From Endotrypanum monterogeii (Eukaryota; Euglenozoa; Kinetoplastea; Trypanosomatida; Trypanosomatidae), in NCBI GenBank assembly GCA_000333855.2, contig CM007341.1:82676-146675 (forward strand): DNA of 64,000 nt, in the 5' to 3' direction. The position numbers and the translations under genes are program-made. Below, piece by piece: positions 48,219 through 58,373 of the stretch (positions are counted from its first letter, which is position 1; each line of letters opens with the position of its first letter). The notes under the pieces are model-generated. The model saw nothing but the letters and a program-made list of their open reading frames with translations, made no database searches and had not been told where the DNA came from.

Positions 48219-50636
48219 ATGGTGGGGGGGCCCCTCGTGCAGGTGGTGTGTACACCTTGCACTGCCGTCGCCGAGGAGCGCCTCCTCTTTTACAAGGCAC
48301 GCCAACTTATCGCGCAGATTTTATTGAGCGCCGGCGTCGCCATACAAAAACAGGCGCCGTCACCGCCTACGCTCGCAAGGGGCACTGATGGAGTGCCATG
48401 CCGCCTACCAGCGTCAACGCAAAGCACTCACGAGCACATAGCAGAAAATGTGAACGGTGTCGATGTAGGCATCTCGGCCCCTTTGGAGGCCATCGCCCTA
48501 CCAGTGTCACTGCTACAGGCATGGCTTCGGAACGCCGAGGCCTGGGAAGAAAACAAGAGCATCGACATGGGCGAGAGCCCAGACGCCAATGCAACTTGGC
48601 TGCAGACGGGTGGAGAAACTTGTCTTGTAGTCCAACCAGCGCTTGAGTACGTCTCCCTCGTCGATGGGCCGGTCCACGCTATCAGCTGGCTGCAGTGGGA
48701 GGAGATCAAGGCGCTTCACGATACCGAGCAACCAAACCATAAAACACATCTCGAGCCAAGCTCGGGCGCATCGGGGACGCTGTCAACCATGTACACGTCA
48801 CCATATATAGTCGTGCAAGTGGTATTTCTCTTTTTCTATGAAGAACGATGGCATCGCTTAATCCCAGCGCACTTGCCGAACGCAGCGACTAAGGCGCGCT
48901 CGGCTCCCACCGCTCGGTCGCCGTTGCCACCACGTGTAATATCGACAGGGTCGTCTTCGATCCCCTCCTCCGCGTCCCTGTTTACGTGTTACCTGACGCT
49001 GGAGTACCCACCTGGCTCGCAGTGGCCACACCGCGTTCCCGTTCCGATTGCAGAACCCCTCGTGACTCGCCAAGAATTGATCGAGCTAGTGAGAACTACA
49101 GCCAACATACATCGACATCATCCGCTGCGGGTAGCTTACCGAGTTTGGCCACAGGCCAAACTCTCCACGGCACCAGCGATGCCTTTGCATGCCGGCCACG
49201 CCGACGCCCCCTCTGCAGCGGCACCAACTGTTATTGCAGCGCCTACCACGCGTGCGCCAGCTCTGCGTGCTTTAGAAAGCAACACATCGATGGCAGAGCT
49301 CATTCGTGATATACTCGCCTATGGCTCAATGGCCGTACGACTCGTAGCAGTGCGCAGCAGTCGCGTACCGCTGAAGTACCATGACAACGAGCGGTACAAA
49401 GAAGCCAACGTCGGTGTGCGGGCATCATCACAGGAGACGGGCAACGGCGCTAGACGAATGAGCTCCCCTCCAGTGCCGCGCGCAGCAACAGCTGGAGATC
49501 ACTCACTGAGTGCGGAAACCGCGGAAAAGAAGAAAGACCCCAATACGCTGGAGCCGCTGCCAATTGACAAAGAAGACCCGGAAGTGGAGAAGAGCACTGA
49601 GGCGTCCCTTTGCAACGCTGACAAGGATGCAACTCGGGAAAAGCTTATCATCACCCCCACCGCGGTCGAAGAGGTCATTGGCATGGGTGACTGTCTCGGA
49701 AACACCAGAGAAAATGGCTCCCAGACACTAATTAAAGATGTGACATCGCCACCGAGATTCACGGGCAACAGCGTCCCTGATGGCGAGGCGACAGAACAAG
49801 CCGCCCGTCACCTCCAGCCCAGCGACGCTGGTAAACTCAGGGAAACATCGCGCAGCACGGAGCGGCACACTCAGTATGTGTCAAAAAAAGGAGCCACACT
49901 GACCAGCGACTCACAGCAGCAGCAGAACCTTCAATCCGCAGCGCTGAGACACACTCATATCCAGGAGAATGTCGATTCTCTGGCATTGGCTGAGGGTGCA
50001 AGAGTAGAGGAGACGACGGGCACGCGGAAGGAACCATCCGCGCAATACCCGGGGCAATCCCCATCAGACACTCTGAAGAGTTATGATCAAGCGACGCACC
50101 CACTACACGGGTGTGTCGCGACTGCGCAGCAGCGCACCACCACGACTAGCTGCGACAGTGCCACGAGAGCAGATCCAGCGACCATGGTTTTCGTTCGCTA
50201 TGAGGTAGACCCGACCTTTGTGAGCGTTTCTGGTCCGGTACTGCCGACGGTGCTGCGGCATCTTCAAGAAGTTATATTCCAGCGATGCTGCGCACACCTT
50301 TGCCAAGACCTCGATGCACCACGCCCTCGCTTTCACGCGTTGCACCGCTCCTGTCACCCCAACGGCGCCCCCTCGGCCGGTGCAACGGACCCTTTGGGAG
50401 GCTGCAACATCGAACATACCCGTCCTCCTACCTCGGTACCCGTCCCTGAGTACATCCTTCCCCTCTATCAGTACACCTTCACACGGGTGGAAGAGGATGC
50501 TCTGGAGCGCTGCATTGCAGAAGTGATGGCGGTTTATCAAGGGCTCGATCAGCTCCCCGAAAGGGAAACAGAGAAATGGCAACAGACGACACCAAGCCCC
50601 GTCCCTCCCTTGAGCGCGAAGGAGCCAGGAATATAG
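48219..50636 (+). CDS. Large hypothetical protein, unrecognised
   Basis: 805 aa from ATG 48219, which sits in a strong Kozak-like GCCGCCACCATGG context. The first 150 residues look folded (helical with AEERLLFYKARQLIAQIL near 15-32), then about 185-330 contains strand-rich segments such as PYIVVQVVFLFFYEERWHRLIP and a TCYLTLEYPPGSQWPHRVPVPIAEP run, then a long charged disordered linker (about 400-650). The C-terminal 150 residues refold: VRYEVDPTFVSVSGPVLPTVLRHLQE and a helix near the end. No catalytic motif or membrane helix recognised. Confidence 0.75.
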   Translation: MVGGPLVQVVCTPCTAVAEERLLFYKARQLIAQILLSAGVAIQKQAPSPPTLARGTDGVPCRLPASTQSTHEHIAENVNGVDVGISAPLEAIALPVSLLQAWLRNAEAWEENKSIDMGESPDANATWLQTGGETCLVVQPALEYVSLVDGPVHAISWLQWEEIKALHDTEQPNHKTHLEPSSGASGTLSTMYTSPYIVVQVVFLFFYEERWHRLIPAHLPNAATKARSAPTARSPLPPRVISTGSSSIPSSASLFTCYLTLEYPPGSQWPHRVPVPIAEPLVTRQELIELVRTTANIHRHHPLRVAYRVWPQAKLSTAPAMPLHAGHADAPSAAAPTVIAAPTTRAPALRALESNTSMAELIRDILAYGSMAVRLVAVRSSRVPLKYHDNERYKEANVGVRASSQETGNGARRMSSPPVPRAATAGDHSLSAETAEKKKDPNTLEPLPIDKEDPEVEKSTEASLCNADKDATREKLIITPTAVEEVIGMGDCLGNTRENGSQTLIKDVTSPPRFTGNSVPDGEATEQAARHLQPSDAGKLRETSRSTERHTQYVSKKGATLTSDSQQQQNLQSAALRHTHIQENVDSLALAEGARVEETTGTRKEPSAQYPGQSPSDTLKSYDQATHPLHGCVATAQQRTTTTSCDSATRADPATMVFVRYEVDPTFVSVSGPVLPTVLRHLQEVIFQRCCAHLCQDLDAPRPRFHALHRSCHPNGAPSAGATDPLGGCNIEHTRPPTSVPVPEYILPLYQYTFTRVEEDALERCIAEVMAVYQGLDQLPERETEKWQQTTPSPVPPLSAKEPGI

Positions 50637-51062
50637 CGCACACTCCGCAATGCACCCGTTGATATGGTGATGGGTGAGCAGGAGGGGAGGGAGAACCCAC
50701 GGCGCGGAATCGGGTGATGGATATATATATATATATATGTGTGTGTGTATATATATATATATATAAATATATATGTATATATATATATATTTATATATAA
50801 TGAAAGATGTATCCGTAAACTTTTACACCATGGCAACGCACGTCTGCTCACTCGTGGCACGCCTCCCTCCCCCTCTATCGCATTGACGTGTACGAGATGC
50901 ACTGATCCTCACCGTCCCTGCCATCCGCATGTTATATTATTGGGATTATGAATAGTAATTACCCAGTTAAAGACAGGTGATATGGTATAGAGAATGTAGA
51001 AGGGAGGGAAGGGGCAAAAGAGGCCCTCATGGGTCGGTGTACGCTTTTTATCATACATACAT

Positions 51063-51095
<33 letters not shown>

Positions 51096-51986
51096 CACAC
51101 ATATATATTTATATATATATACGGAAAATGATGTACCCCGAGGCGCCTTGCTCAAAATATTTTGTGCTCCGCATTTTTATTTCATTTTCTCACATTCCTT
51201 TCTGCTGCCCAGCACTCACACACATTCGTCCCCCTCCCGTTCTGACAGTCATACTGATCCCCCCCTTCCCACCTCACCGCCCTCACGTATCCTGACGTAA
51301 GCCAGATAACATACAGACACTGAAAGAAGGGAGGTCTAGAAGAGAGGGGGGGTGACTGGGAAACAATCGATTGCGCACCCTTGCCCTCTCCGCCCCTCCC
51401 CGGTGTAGAGGGAAATATGGAGCTGTGTGATGGGCCTGGATGAGAGGCCCCTTCGTGCACTACCACACTTCATGCAACAACAACAACAACAAAAAAAAAA
51501 AAAAAACAGTTCAGAGATATGAAAAACAAAGGAGAGTGGTACGTAAACGTGGACGAAGGGTGTCGAGCGACAATACCTGTTGTGCAGGGATGGTGATCAC
51601 TCGCCTGCAAGACGCGCAGTTCAATCCCCAGTCACACGTTACTTCGCTCTTCTAGACCTACCAGTCTCCCAACCCCCGATTTTGGTCCTAGTCAGTGAGC
51701 ACTCCTTTTTTTTCCCCAGCATGCGAGTACTCGTTTCTCTGTCGGTTGGTCGTTCCTATCCCACCACGCGTTGCCTCTGTGATGTAACTGCATCGGTCAT
51801 GGACCGCCCACACGAGCTCATGGTGCACCCTTCCTTCCCTCCCTCACACATACAACGCACTTACGTTTCCCCCACCACCGCCACTACCATCCCTCACGAA
51901 GCGGTACTCACAGACGCAGTATATATATATATATATATATAAGGGAAAAGGTGCACACACACGTACATGTATAAGTCACGACGGAG
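50637..51986 (+). other. Intergenic region, very TA-rich
   Basis: No gene seen. TA/TG mosaic at 50720-50801, CA/TA mosaic at 51056-51122 and TA tract at 51919-51942. A pyrimidine-rich area (51820-51880) precedes several AGs (for example 51901-51902 and 51917-51918) that could splice VPS35. A tRNA-like B-box at 51619 was rejected. Confidence 0.5.
50720..50801. repeat. TA/TG mosaic dinucleotide tract
   Basis: About 80 bp of alternating TA with a TG insert. A second mosaic lies at 51056-51122. Confidence 0.9.
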
Positions 51987-54956
51987 ATGGCATTCCGGAT
52001 TTTAGACGATAATACCGCGGATGAACATGTCGTCACGCTGCACGGTTCAGTGCTGTCAGCCGCAGAGGAAGAAAAAAAATGGCTGCAGGAGGCATTAATC
52101 GCCGTCGAGCGAAAAGCTGGCATTATGCGCAACTGCATAGAAGCCAATAAAAACATGGCAGCCGTGATCCACGCCGCCGCGCAGATGTTGGATGAACTGC
52201 GCACGAACCTGCTAGAGCCTCAAAACTACTACGAGCTTTACATGAAAGTGTTCGACATGATGGAGACATTTGTGGCGTATCTCGAGGACGAGAACCGCGC
52301 GAAGCGACATACCTTGGAGGAAATTTACGAGCAGGTGCAGTTCTGTGGCTTTATTGTGCCACGTTTGTATCTTCTGATAGCGGCCGGTGCGGTATACATC
52401 AAACTCGGCAACCAGCCGGCCCTCGATATCGCACGGGATTTGGTGGAGATGTGCAAGGGAGTGCAGCACCCGACCCGTGGGCTGTTTCTACGCCACTTTC
52501 TTTTGACAATGCTGAAAGGCAAACTACCTGGCGACCCGAACCGCGTCGCCAGTGATCTCGGCAACGGGGACACGGAAGAGGAGGAGCAGGATCGGCGCAA
52601 GCAGGATGGCGGCACGGTGACCGACACCGCCAACCTACTCGTCCACAACTTCAGGGAAATGAACTGGTTGTGGATTCGCATGGAGGCCAAGAGCTACGCG
52701 AGTAGGAACGGCGGTAGCACAAACAGTGTCACGTTTGGCAGTCCGACTTCGGCAACACCGTCGGCCACCCCAGACACACCGACTGCGAAGGATCCCACGT
52801 CGTCAGAGTCGCCAGACGTACCCGCGCAGCCGTACTCGTCGCATCGCTCACTGAAAGTAGCGCGTCGCACGCAGCAGGAGCGTCGTGCTATGTGTGTCTT
52901 GGTAGGGATGAACGTAGTCCGTGTGGCGCAGCTTGATGGTATCAGCCGTGACATGTACGAGAACGACATCCTGCCGCAGCTTCTGTCCATCATTGTTCGC
53001 TACTGCGAGCCGTTGGCGCAGCAATACCTCTTTGAGATTCTCATTCAGGTGTTTCCGGATGAGTATCATCTTTTCACGATCGACAAGTTATTTAACGCCA
53101 TCAATCGCACCGTCCCCGGGGTGGAAGTGGCGGAACTGCTGCATTCGCTTATGGTGCGACTATCCAAATACGCTCTGGCTGTACAGGAAGGCGTAACGGA
53201 AGTATCGAGCCCTGAGGAGGAGGCGAAGCTGCGCGACTTGTTCCCGATGCTGCTTAACCAGATGAGTGCCATGCAAGTCTGTTGCAGTGCAAAGTCAACC
53301 ACCAACACCGTGATCAAGCGCGCCGCCTCAGTTCCGCCACAGATGCCGATGATGCTGGGTGCGTACGTGAGGACTATGCGATACCTCATGGACGTGGCTA
53401 TGACCCTTTACGGGAAGTCATCCAAGCGCTGCTTCATGTCTCTGTCGAGCATTGTCGATGTTGTTGTCACCAAGTTCCCATCGCCGTCCACGGCTGTGCC
53501 AGCGGCGACAGAGGAAGACACCGAATCACCCTCCATCAGTCCAGCTGCTGCTCGTGCGACAGAGCAACTGCTTGTGTATATCATCACGGAATGCTGTGCG
53601 ACGGTGCAAGAGGTTCTGGCGATAGACGGTATTACCGCACTTACCCCGTGCCTGCCGTTCCTGGAGAGACGCGAAGTGGCTCTAGCAGTGTGTGAGGTTT
53701 CCCTGCGCGGATGCACGGCTGCACCCCACCTGCCCTCAGTGAGCAAGGTAGCACGTGGCGACGGATGTGGCTGGAGCCCTGCCGCTGTCGCCACACCGCC
53801 GCCATCGTCGTCGGGTCATATAACCACGCTGGAGGACCTCGCGCAACTTCTCGAACTACTTGATCCAATCCTCGCTGAGCAACCTGACACCCCATCTGAC
53901 CCGCAGCTCATCTACAAGTACAACCCGACGGCGGAGTTTGTCGATGAACAGAACCTCGTGTGCCGGGTGATGCACCTCCTCGCCAACGACGACCCCCTCG
54001 TCTACGCAAAAATGCTAACGGGGGTACGTAAGGTCCTCCTGCAAGGCGGTGCGCGGCGCGTTCCTCTCACCTATCCGACCTTGATGACACTCCACCGACG
54101 CGCGGCACTTCATCTTTATGCCCAGTACCAGCGTCTCACCTCCCACAAGGAGACATCTGAGGATGACGCGAAAAACGATGAGTCCACCACAGCGGCAGCA
54201 GCGCAGTCCATGAAAATAATTCGCAGGTGTCTGAGTCACATGCACTCAGGTGACAGCAAAGGCATCCTCGAGGTGTTTACCGTAGAAGCACCCAAGGGCG
54301 CGCTTAAAGAATACTTGCTCTGCTCCAACACGGCCGATGTATGTGAGCAGTCCGAGATGAGCTACGAGCTCTACGCCGAAGCACTCACGCTCTACGAAAA
54401 GTATGTGGATAATACAGATGAGCAAATGAATCTGATCGTTGCATTCGTAAATTCGTTGTATCAAATGCGAAATATGACAGAAGAAAACTACGAAATTCTG
54501 GCAGCGAAGGTGTGTCAGTACGCATCGAAGTTGCTAAAGAAACGCGACCAGAGTCACCTCATCGCCATTTGTGCCGCCCTGTTCGCAAAGAAGCAACTCT
54601 CCCTCCAAAATCAGCAGCGCGTGCAGGAGTGCCTACGTCGGTCTCTGAAATTGGCCGGACAGGTCCTCGCGCTCGCCCAACTACATCTGTACGTGCAGCT
54701 CCTGAACATCTTCTTGCATTTCTTCACCTCCAAGAGAGGCTACTTGGTGTCGGTCGATCTCGTGAATGAGCTGCTGGAAAGAATCTCTGAGGCAAGCGAG
54801 TCGGAGCGCAGCAGAGTCGACGGCGACCGCAGCAACGGTGACAGCGACAACACCGCGAACACGTTCTCCAAAATTCGCCTTGTTTACCGCAACATCACCA
54901 AGTATATTCGCTCGCGCCAGAGTGTTGAAGAACGATGGAGTGAAATCGAGGTGTAA
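51987..54956 (+). CDS. VPS35: VPS35, retromer cargo-recognition subunit
   Basis: 989 aa. The PRLYL motif at 125-129 and the surrounding KRHTLEEIYEQVQFCGFIVPRLYLLIAAG are the most conserved VPS35 region, needed for VPS26 binding in other eukaryotes. The early region with EEEKKWLQEALIAVERKAG and NLLEPQNYYELYMKVFDMMETF also matches the family. The rest is alpha-solenoid, with inserts at about 230-290 (Ser/Pro/Thr-rich) and near 590-610. The C-terminus ends at EERWSEIEV without the usual VPS29-binding tail that I can identify. Length is about 200 residues over the human protein (796 aa). Role: endosome-to-Golgi retrieval with VPS26/VPS29; VPS51 of the receiving tether is also in this window. Confidence 0.93.
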   Translation: MAFRILDDNTADEHVVTLHGSVLSAAEEEKKWLQEALIAVERKAGIMRNCIEANKNMAAVIHAAAQMLDELRTNLLEPQNYYELYMKVFDMMETFVAYLEDENRAKRHTLEEIYEQVQFCGFIVPRLYLLIAAGAVYIKLGNQPALDIARDLVEMCKGVQHPTRGLFLRHFLLTMLKGKLPGDPNRVASDLGNGDTEEEEQDRRKQDGGTVTDTANLLVHNFREMNWLWIRMEAKSYASRNGGSTNSVTFGSPTSATPSATPDTPTAKDPTSSESPDVPAQPYSSHRSLKVARRTQQERRAMCVLVGMNVVRVAQLDGISRDMYENDILPQLLSIIVRYCEPLAQQYLFEILIQVFPDEYHLFTIDKLFNAINRTVPGVEVAELLHSLMVRLSKYALAVQEGVTEVSSPEEEAKLRDLFPMLLNQMSAMQVCCSAKSTTNTVIKRAASVPPQMPMMLGAYVRTMRYLMDVAMTLYGKSSKRCFMSLSSIVDVVVTKFPSPSTAVPAATEEDTESPSISPAAARATEQLLVYIITECCATVQEVLAIDGITALTPCLPFLERREVALAVCEVSLRGCTAAPHLPSVSKVARGDGCGWSPAAVATPPPSSSGHITTLEDLAQLLELLDPILAEQPDTPSDPQLIYKYNPTAEFVDEQNLVCRVMHLLANDDPLVYAKMLTGVRKVLLQGGARRVPLTYPTLMTLHRRAALHLYAQYQRLTSHKETSEDDAKNDESTTAAAAQSMKIIRRCLSHMHSGDSKGILEVFTVEAPKGALKEYLLCSNTADVCEQSEMSYELYAEALTLYEKYVDNTDEQMNLIVAFVNSLYQMRNMTEENYEILAAKVCQYASKLLKKRDQSHLIAICAALFAKKQLSLQNQQRVQECLRRSLKLAGQVLALAQLHLYVQLLNIFLHFFTSKRGYLVSVDLVNELLERISEASESERSRVDGDRSNGDSDNTANTFSKIRLVYRNITKYIRSRQSVEERWSEIEV

Positions 54957-54983
54957 CCGTCGCATGTTCCTCCCTCCCCTTCC

Positions 54984-55028
<45 letters not shown>

Positions 55029-55843
55029 AAAAAAATGGTGATGCGTGGTGTCTGTATGGTTCGTGTATCGTGTATACGAATATATGCATAAGTATGAAAC
55101 CAGACATCGCTTTGTTCTCATGCACGCGAACAGCGGCGGCGAGAATTTATTTGCCTCTTTGTCAGGTAAGACACTCGTGCCCTGCTCACGCCGTCTGTGT
55201 CGCACTTTTTATTTCGCCCACTCCCCCTTTTTTCTTTTGTGGGCTGCGTTCTCATCTGCATCTTTGGGGGAGTACTCGCCACCCCCCACACCCCTCCCCG
55301 ATGTCACTAATGTCGGTACTACTAAATATCTCAGTACTCATCGCTCGCCTTTCGTTCACCGACCCGACTCGACTGTGGATGAGCTTTTGCTATTGATGTG
55401 TATGGGCTACCCCCTCTTCTCTCTCCTCAGGCAAGCATCTATTTGCTCACCGTCCAGCGTTGCCCCAGCATTTCGACCTCCTGCCGACTTCCTCCTTCCC
55501 CTACCGTACCACCTATGTATGTATGTATGTATGTGTGTGCAGGAGTTTTTTGGCAATATTTCTCTCGATTCTGGAAACCCTGTAGCGTTTATATATTTCA
55601 TGTGTTCTCATCTCATCTCGCCCCCCCCCCCACACACACACACAACTCATCCCTACAGTACATTACCACCCTCTTCTCTTCCTTGCTCTATCCTCCCGCG
55701 ACACACAAGCTCGGGGTGACACGAAGACACCCCCTAACTCAGATGAGCAGGAGCAGCGTGTTTTCCGTGTTGTTCCTTGATATCCTCCCTCACCCACGCA
55801 GCGCCACTACTACGACTCCCCCCCCCCTCGCGTATGAACAGCA
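54957..55843 (+). other. Intergenic region with TG tract
   Basis: No gene seen. A pure TG tract (54986-55024) is followed by TC-rich text. Several T/C runs occur (55213-55236, 55619-55631). The likely acceptor is AG at 55800-55801 after CTCCCTCACCCACGCAG; ATG 55833 in the leader is out of frame. Confidence 0.5.
54986..55024. repeat. TG dinucleotide tract
   Basis: About 19 TG units with no interruption, beginning 30 bp past the VPS35 stop. Confidence 0.95.
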
Positions 55844-57388
55844 ATGACAGATCAACTCAGCTCCGACCTGAACGTCTTGCGGGTGCTGGTGCTGCAGCAC
55901 CAGCACCAGCAGCGCCTAAAGGACGAAGCTAGCGCGAGATCAGATGCTCCAGCTCCGGAGTCTACCACGATCCCTAGCACCACTGTAGCCGCAGCGGAGA
56001 CAACAGTTGACAAGCTTCGGCCGCTGCAGCAAGAGCTGGGCACACTAACGGAGCAGCTGCATGCAGAGAAGGCTGTCTCAGCTCAGTTGCTTCTGCAGCA
56101 CCGCTGCGACGCGGCTTCTCTGGAGGAACTCCTCGATCAGGTGGCACGTCTGAAGAAGCAGGTTGTAGATGTAACATCAGATCTGGCGGAGTGGAAGCAG
56201 CGGTGTCAAGCTGTGGAAGCCGCTCACGAGGGGTGCACAAGTCAGTACGAAAGCGTGCGAGAACAAGTGGAGTGCGTTCAGCAGCGCGTGACGGAGACGC
56301 AGACACAGCACGCAGCACTCTCCTCTGCGCTTACCGAGGCCCAACAACTCCTCTCGAAGCTGGGAAACGAGAAAGCTCAGCTGATGGACACACTGCGTTT
56401 CCGCGATGTTGAGCTGTTGCGACTATCTGGGATCGAGTTAGACCGCGATGAAGCTCTTGCACGCGTGCAGGTCTTTGAGGTACAGCACGCAGATTGGATG
56501 GCCGAGGTGAAAGAATACCACTCCTACTTCGACTCTGTCCGGGAAGAGTATGTGCGCGGTCTGAATCATGTAATCGCCGTGCGCGCGGATCACGATGCCC
56601 TTCGGATGGCACTGACCCAGAGTGAGGCGCGATGTACGCAATGGGAGCAGTTGTTTGAACATCTCAGTGTAGATGTGCGTGTCGGGTGCGCGGCTGTGCG
56701 AACGGGCTCGGCAACGAAGGGGACATTGGCACACATCTCCTGCGCTATAGAGGGCGGAAGTGGCCGCTGCAGCAGCAGTGTCTCCGCTGCAAATGAGTGT
56801 CATGTCGAAGACGCCCTTCCACGCAATGTCACCTTCGAGTCCCTTCTCGAGGCAAAGGTGGCAGACCTTGCACTCCGTCTGTGCGATGCCCAGGCCCGCG
56901 CGGAAGCAGCGGAGCACATCGCGACGGACTTAAGTCGTTTGTCTCTAGCTGACTCCACACTACTCATCTACCTCAAATCTCTCGTCTGTGCGCTCCGTCC
57001 ACAAGCAGAAGACCTTGCGGAGCAGAACGCGCAGCTTCAGGCACGCCTATTGGCGCTCGAGTCCCACACTGGTGCACTGATGCAACACGTGGTTCACCTA
57101 GGTGAAGCCTTCGCCGAAGAAGCAAGTCGACGATGTTGGCTGACGACTGCTGCCGCTCGTGACAGCGTCGCTGCAAGAGCGCTCACAGCAGAGACATCCA
57201 CCAGAGAGATCGAAAACGAAAGGGTCGCTGACGCAACAAGCGGTGCAGATATCGTGGCGGCGGGGAGTGGTGGTGGCAGGAACGGCGGCACGACTCACCC
57301 GCCAGCAACGCCCCTCTCTGCTCTAAGACCAAGCCCACGGCATCGGCTGTGCAGGACATTCCTGCGTCAGCGTGATCGCGACGACTAG
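55844..57388 (+). CDS. Coiled-coil protein, hypothetical
   Basis: 514 aa. The sequence is dominated by heptads with Leu, Ala, Gln and Glu (about 45-230, then 315-430), with a short Cys/Ser-rich linker at about 280-315. No membrane helix, signal or catalytic motif. Possibly a cytoskeletal or basal-body protein; that is a guess from composition only. An Ala/Gly/Pro-rich tail ends the protein. Confidence 0.75.
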   Translation: MTDQLSSDLNVLRVLVLQHQHQQRLKDEASARSDAPAPESTTIPSTTVAAAETTVDKLRPLQQELGTLTEQLHAEKAVSAQLLLQHRCDAASLEELLDQVARLKKQVVDVTSDLAEWKQRCQAVEAAHEGCTSQYESVREQVECVQQRVTETQTQHAALSSALTEAQQLLSKLGNEKAQLMDTLRFRDVELLRLSGIELDRDEALARVQVFEVQHADWMAEVKEYHSYFDSVREEYVRGLNHVIAVRADHDALRMALTQSEARCTQWEQLFEHLSVDVRVGCAAVRTGSATKGTLAHISCAIEGGSGRCSSSVSAANECHVEDALPRNVTFESLLEAKVADLALRLCDAQARAEAAEHIATDLSRLSLADSTLLIYLKSLVCALRPQAEDLAEQNAQLQARLLALESHTGALMQHVVHLGEAFAEEASRRCWLTTAAARDSVAARALTAETSTREIENERVADATSGADIVAAGSGGGRNGGTTHPPATPLSALRPSPRHRLCRTFLRQRDRDD

Positions 57389-58373
57389 AAATGCGGTCCA
57401 GAGGGAAGAAGAAGAAGTGGCTACGGGGCTCTCTCAAAAGCTGAAGCGTATCCTCGGTGCCCAAAAGAAGCTGTGTGTGTGTGTGTGTGTGTGTACGTTT
57501 GCATTGTCTCTGGGGTCGTTGAACTCCTTTTTCCACTGCTTCCTCTGCTTCTATTATGAATGCTTTGTATCTTTTAGCCTCCCCATCGGCACCCCTCGTG
57601 CACAGTGGCACGCAGACACACTCGCGATCCGTAGCTGCCGCCGTAGCAACAAACACAAAAGAATCACAAACCCAACCCAAATGACGGCTGAAACATGCAG
57701 CCAATACCTCACACGGCGCCACGCCTATGTGTATGTGTGGGTGTGTACCCACCACCGGCCACTGTATTTCCATGAAAGACACCTGTATGTTTATAATGCT
57801 ACATCCCCCCCCTCCCTCCCTTCCTTCCTTTCAACTCCGCTTGACTCCTCGCTACCCTCGAATAACCCTGAAGTTTTCTGTGCACATACATACGCACACT
57901 TCATCGGTCATACACGCATTCCTCTGTCTAAGCGATCCACCCCGAGCGTCTCCCATCACCCAACTACGCAACCCTTGTCATTTGTCCCATCCTTCAACAA
58001 CAACAACAAAAAGGGAGAGTGCGCGGACGATACGAGAAACAGACAACGCAGGGGTCTAACTCATCACATACACACCCCCTCTTTTTTTTTTTTGGTGCGC
58101 TTCTTTTCTTTCTTGTAACAAATCTGCTCCTGACAACGCCTGCACGAACTGGTGTCCCAGCTGGTCGCTATCTGGTATTCTGTACTTACGCAGACATCCA
58201 CATAAGCTCCATATAGACTCACTGCTTCACTCGACCACCTTCTTTGTTCCTATAACGACGTATTCTCGCTCGTTCCCACGTTTTTCATTTGCGTGACTTG
58301 GACTTAAATTGTGTGTGTGTGTGTGTCTCTCCGCCTCTCTGCACACCGTAACAGAATACATTTTTAAAGAAAC
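57389..58373 (+). other. Intergenic region
   Basis: No gene seen. It has TG tracts (57474-57494, 58310-58327), a T run (58082-58094) and AG at 58159-58160 as a candidate acceptor. Several AGs lie between there and 58374, so the leader is uncertain. Confidence 0.5.

Noticed and set aside
51600..51645. tRNA-like B-box (GTTCAATCCCC) at 51619-51629
   Set aside because: No A-box or cloverleaf could be built in the 70 bases upstream, so it is chance.
55045..55719. 224-aa open frame between VPS35 and the coiled-coil gene
   Set aside because: Low-complexity composition, begins at GTG and overlaps the predicted splice region of the next gene.
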